Translations under genes and position numbers: made by a program
The notes under the pieces: generated by a model
What the model was told of the DNA's origin: nothing
The model's input: the letters and a program-made list of their open reading frames with translations, nothing else
The model's database searches: none
Shown: positions 23,176-24,705 of the stretch, one piece after another
How positions within the stretch are numbered: the stretch's first letter is position 1
How the letters are laid out: each line of letters starts with the position of its first letter
DNA from: a virus
Virus record (IMG/VR): IMGVR_UViG_3300025132_000280
Location: 1 to 24,705 of that record
Strand: one strand, 5' to 3'
Length of the DNA stretch: 24,705 nucleotides

Positions 23176-23225
23176 ACAACTTAAGTTGTAAAAAACCGCA
23201 GGAAGGCACGGGTCACAGGTGCCTT
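23176..23225 (+). other. Palindrome and hairpin before the lipoprotein gene
   Basis: A perfect 14-base palindrome ACAACTTAAGTTGT (23176-23189) directly follows the OMP stop and is followed by six A. Further on, AAGGCAC (23203-23209) pairs with GTGCCTT (23219-23225) around a nine-base loop, without a clear T tract. They may be a weak terminator, mRNA processing or stability structure, or a protein-binding site. Confidence 0.4.
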
Positions 23226-23253
23226 ATTGATTACTAATGCTATAGGAGCAAAA

Positions 23254-23397
23254 ATGACTACATTACTATTGACACTACTTTTCGCTTGCGGAGAGAAAGA
23301 AGAGGAAACAGATTCAGCAACCGAAGAAGTTGAAGAAGCTGTTGAAGAAACCCCTGAAGAAGAAGCTGAAGATACAGCGGCTTCCGAGGAGGAGTAA
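23254..23397 (+). CDS. Small acidic lipoprotein
   Basis: A 47-residue frame with AGGAG and ATG, ending directly before uvsX. The product begins MTTLLLTLLFACGEKEEE: a hydrophobic signal and a lipobox-like LFAC with the lipidated Cys at position 12. The mature part is almost all Glu, Ala, Thr, Asp and Val, an extended acidic linker with no predicted fold. The signal lacks a positive n-region, so export is likely but not certain. It lies behind the outer-membrane-like protein, with which it may act at the host envelope. The alternative is a purely acidic cytoplasmic peptide. Confidence 0.6.
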   Translation: MTTLLLTLLFACGEKEEETDSATEEVEEAVEETPEEEAEDTAASEEE

Positions 23398-24504
23398 ATG
23401 ACTAAGGCAGGAAAGATCGACATTAACTCGATGAAGAAATTCGTCAACAAAAAAGTTGGGCTAGATATTGCTCATGATTTGAATGAAGACAATCCTACCG
23501 AAGTCAAAGAATGGATTCCAACTGGTTCGCGCTGGTTGGACTCTATTATCTGCCGAGGTCAAATGGCTGGTATTCCCGTCGGGAAGATCACTGAATTAGC
23601 CGGACTGTCTTCGGCCGGTAAGTCTTACATGGCTTGTCAAATAGCCACTCAAGCACAAAAGAAAGGACATTGCGTTGTTTACTTTGATGCAGAGTCGGCA
23701 ATCGATCCAACTTTTCTTACAAGTACTGGTATCGATATCAACAATGACTTCTTGTACATTCAAGCGGTCTCAGTTGAGAAAACATTGGAGACCATTGAGG
23801 ATCTCATGACTGAATATCCAGAAACACAGTTTCTATTTATTTGGGACTCAATCGCAGCGACTTCTTCAGAGAAGGACCTCGAGGGAGACTTCAATCCTCA
23901 ATCGTCAATGGCGGTAAAGCCTCGGATCTTTGCGAAAGCATTCCCGAAACTCACTATCCCATTGGCTAATCAACAATGTACACTGTTGCTTATCAACCAA
24001 CTAAAGACCAACATCGCAGCACAAGGCTGGGAAGCCCTAGTGACTCCGTATGTTGCTCCCGGTGGTAAAGCAATTGAATATTTCTGCTCTCTACGAATTT
24101 GGCTTACAAAACCAAAATCTAAGAAATACTTCATCACTGATGAAAATGGACTCCGCGAAGGATCGTCAGTAAAAGTTAAGATTGAAAAGTCTCGCTTTGG
24201 ATCTGAAGGTCGCACATGTGGATTTCAAATCACATGGGGTAAGAGCGTAGGTATTCAAGATGAAGAATCTTGGTTTGAAGCGTTGAAGTTATCTGGCTCC
24301 CCACGTTTCAAGACTGGTGCATGGAACAAAATGTTTGACCGCAAAGGCAAGGAGTTTAAGTTTCAACGCTCCAGTTGGATCAAAAAGCTTCAAGACAAGG
24401 ACTTCCGAGCATGCGTGTTCGACATCATGGATGAGCAAATCATCAAACTCTTTGAGTCCGAAGGTAAGAACTTTGGTATCGAAGGAGAGTCCGAAGAAGG
24501 TTAA
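23398..24504 (+). CDS. uvsX: UvsX/RecA-type recombinase
   Basis: A 368-residue recombinase; the GAGGAG site lies within the end of the lipoprotein gene and ATG follows its stop directly. Walker A is GLSSAGKS (69-76). The catalytic Glu E99 lies in VYFDAESAID, as in RecA FIDAEHALD. Walker B is FLFIWDSIAA, with D150. A segment LLINQLKTNIAAQGWEALVT matches the region around loop L2, followed by a PGGKAIEYF segment as in RecA. The acidic C-terminus is short. Known role: strand exchange for recombination-dependent replication and repair, working with gp32. UvsY and the Dda-type helicases are not in this window. A terminator follows. Confidence 0.96.
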   Translation: MTKAGKIDINSMKKFVNKKVGLDIAHDLNEDNPTEVKEWIPTGSRWLDSIICRGQMAGIPVGKITELAGLSSAGKSYMACQIATQAQKKGHCVVYFDAESAIDPTFLTSTGIDINNDFLYIQAVSVEKTLETIEDLMTEYPETQFLFIWDSIAATSSEKDLEGDFNPQSSMAVKPRIFAKAFPKLTIPLANQQCTLLLINQLKTNIAAQGWEALVTPYVAPGGKAIEYFCSLRIWLTKPKSKKYFITDENGLREGSSVKVKIEKSRFGSEGRTCGFQITWGKSVGIQDEESWFEALKLSGSPRFKTGAWNKMFDRKGKEFKFQRSSWIKKLQDKDFRACVFDIMDEQIIKLFESEGKNFGIEGESEEG

Positions 24505-24523
24505 ATCCTGAAGGAACTCGTCT

Positions 24524-24553
24524 ACCCCTTCTCTTCGGAGTTGGGGTTTTTTT
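24524..24553 (+). terminator. Intrinsic terminator after uvsX
   Basis: ACCCC (24524-24528) pairs with GGGGT (24543-24547), with CTC (24531-24533) and GAG (24538-24540) stacked inside around a TTCG tetraloop, separated by a T-T internal mismatch. It is followed by seven T. Confidence 0.85.
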
Positions 24554-24564
24554 GTCTTTTCTAC

Positions 24565-24593
24565 TTGACAAACCTCGTAGAAAATGTTAAAAT
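24565..24593 (+). promoter_or_regulatory. Early sigma-70-type promoter E5
   Basis: TTGACA (24565-24570), 17 bases, then TAAAAT (24588-24593) with TGT before it. The -35 region (CTACTTGACAAACC) is identical to E4. Confidence 0.85.
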
Positions 24594-24615
24594 ATTTATA
24601 CATCTTGGAGGATAA

Positions 24616-24705
24616 ATGAAAAACGTTATTATTATTGACGCGTTGAATATGTTTCTACGCTCTTATGTGATTAGCCCTCACTTAAATAAAAAAGGGTGGC
24701 CTGTA
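24616..24705 (+). CDS. FEN-type 5' nuclease (RNase H-like), truncated at window end
   Basis: The first 30 residues of a gene cut by the window end, with GGAGG seven bases before ATG and its own promoter. The product begins MKNVIIIDALNMFLRSYVIS and continues with a Pro, LNKKGW and PV. That strand with its acidic D, then LN-x-F-x-R, then G-x-P, is the start of the FEN/PIN-type 5' nucleases, to which T4 RNase H (rnh) belongs. Known role: removal of RNA primers and flap cutting on the lagging strand. With a polymerase that has no 5' nuclease of its own and gp32 nearby, this fits the phage replisome. Confidence 0.72.
   Translation, partial: MKNVIIIDALNMFLRSYVISPHLNKKGWPV

Noticed and set aside
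1-24705. tRNA genes, CRISPR arrays, insertion sequences, integrase or attachment sites
   Set aside because: I searched by eye on both strands and found no cloverleaf-like repeats, spaced direct repeats, transposase motifs or integrase-like products.

Overview
The window is about 24.7 kb of a virulent, contractile-tailed bacteriophage with a T4-type (T4-superfamily) virion. It looks like a distant, probably aquatic, relative rather than a close T4 relative. Reasons: the conserved order neck (gp13, gp14), tail completion (gp15), sheath (gp18), tube (gp19), hub-assembly/chaperone genes, tape measure, tube-initiator-like gene and LysM gp53-like gene; a gp32 single-stranded DNA-binding protein with the His-Cys3 zinc site; and a UvsX/RecA recombinase. 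All convincing genes lie on the + strand, packed with short or overlapping junctions. The base composition is AT-leaning. I see no integrase, transposase, tRNA or CRISPR array. A phage-encoded outer-membrane-like protein and a small lipoprotein suggest a Gram-negative host, whose identity I cannot tell.

Layout. Positions 1-16679 are a late virion module: two small genes (35-733), neck and tail-completion genes (830-3366), sheath (3426-6119), two tail-tube paralogues (6156-7288), a gp26-like zinc-motif protein and a tiny gp51-like protein (7299-8301), tape measure (8357-10699), tube initiator (10699-11334), LysM protein (11337-11669), a 1283-residue baseplate/hub-like protein (11666-15517) and an unknown protein with an extremely AT-rich segment (15510-16679). 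Five transcription units in this half are preceded by the same short element, AACTATTTA or a close variant, 20-35 bases before the start codon. Two of these sit directly behind intrinsic terminators, so I propose it as this phage's late promoter.

Positions 16676-24705 are a replication/early module with a different promoter class. Five near-identical sigma-70-type promoters (TTGACA, exactly 17 bases, then TATAAT or a close variant, with TGT just before the -10) drive: (1) a compact family-A DNA polymerase, three tandem small GDL(V/I) paralogues, a divergent FtsZ/tubulin-like protein and two small genes; (2) a 25-residue membrane peptide and a DUF262-like protein; (3) an 85-residue protein; (4) gp32, then an outer-membrane-like protein, a lipoprotein and UvsX; (5) a FEN-type 5' nuclease cut off by the window end. 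Intrinsic terminators close units 2, 3 and 4, and one also follows gp32 directly.

The second half holds polymerase, gp32, UvsX and flap nuclease, so it can be read as a replication-recombination apparatus. The first half builds the neck, tail and baseplate. The points most worth a second look are the divergent tubulin-like protein, the shared late-promoter element, a possible gp32-leader pseudoknot like that of T4 gene 32, the exonuclease-less polymerase, a possible frameshift at a T7 run joining the gp26-like and gp51-like frames, and the surface-protein pair inserted between gp32 and uvsX.
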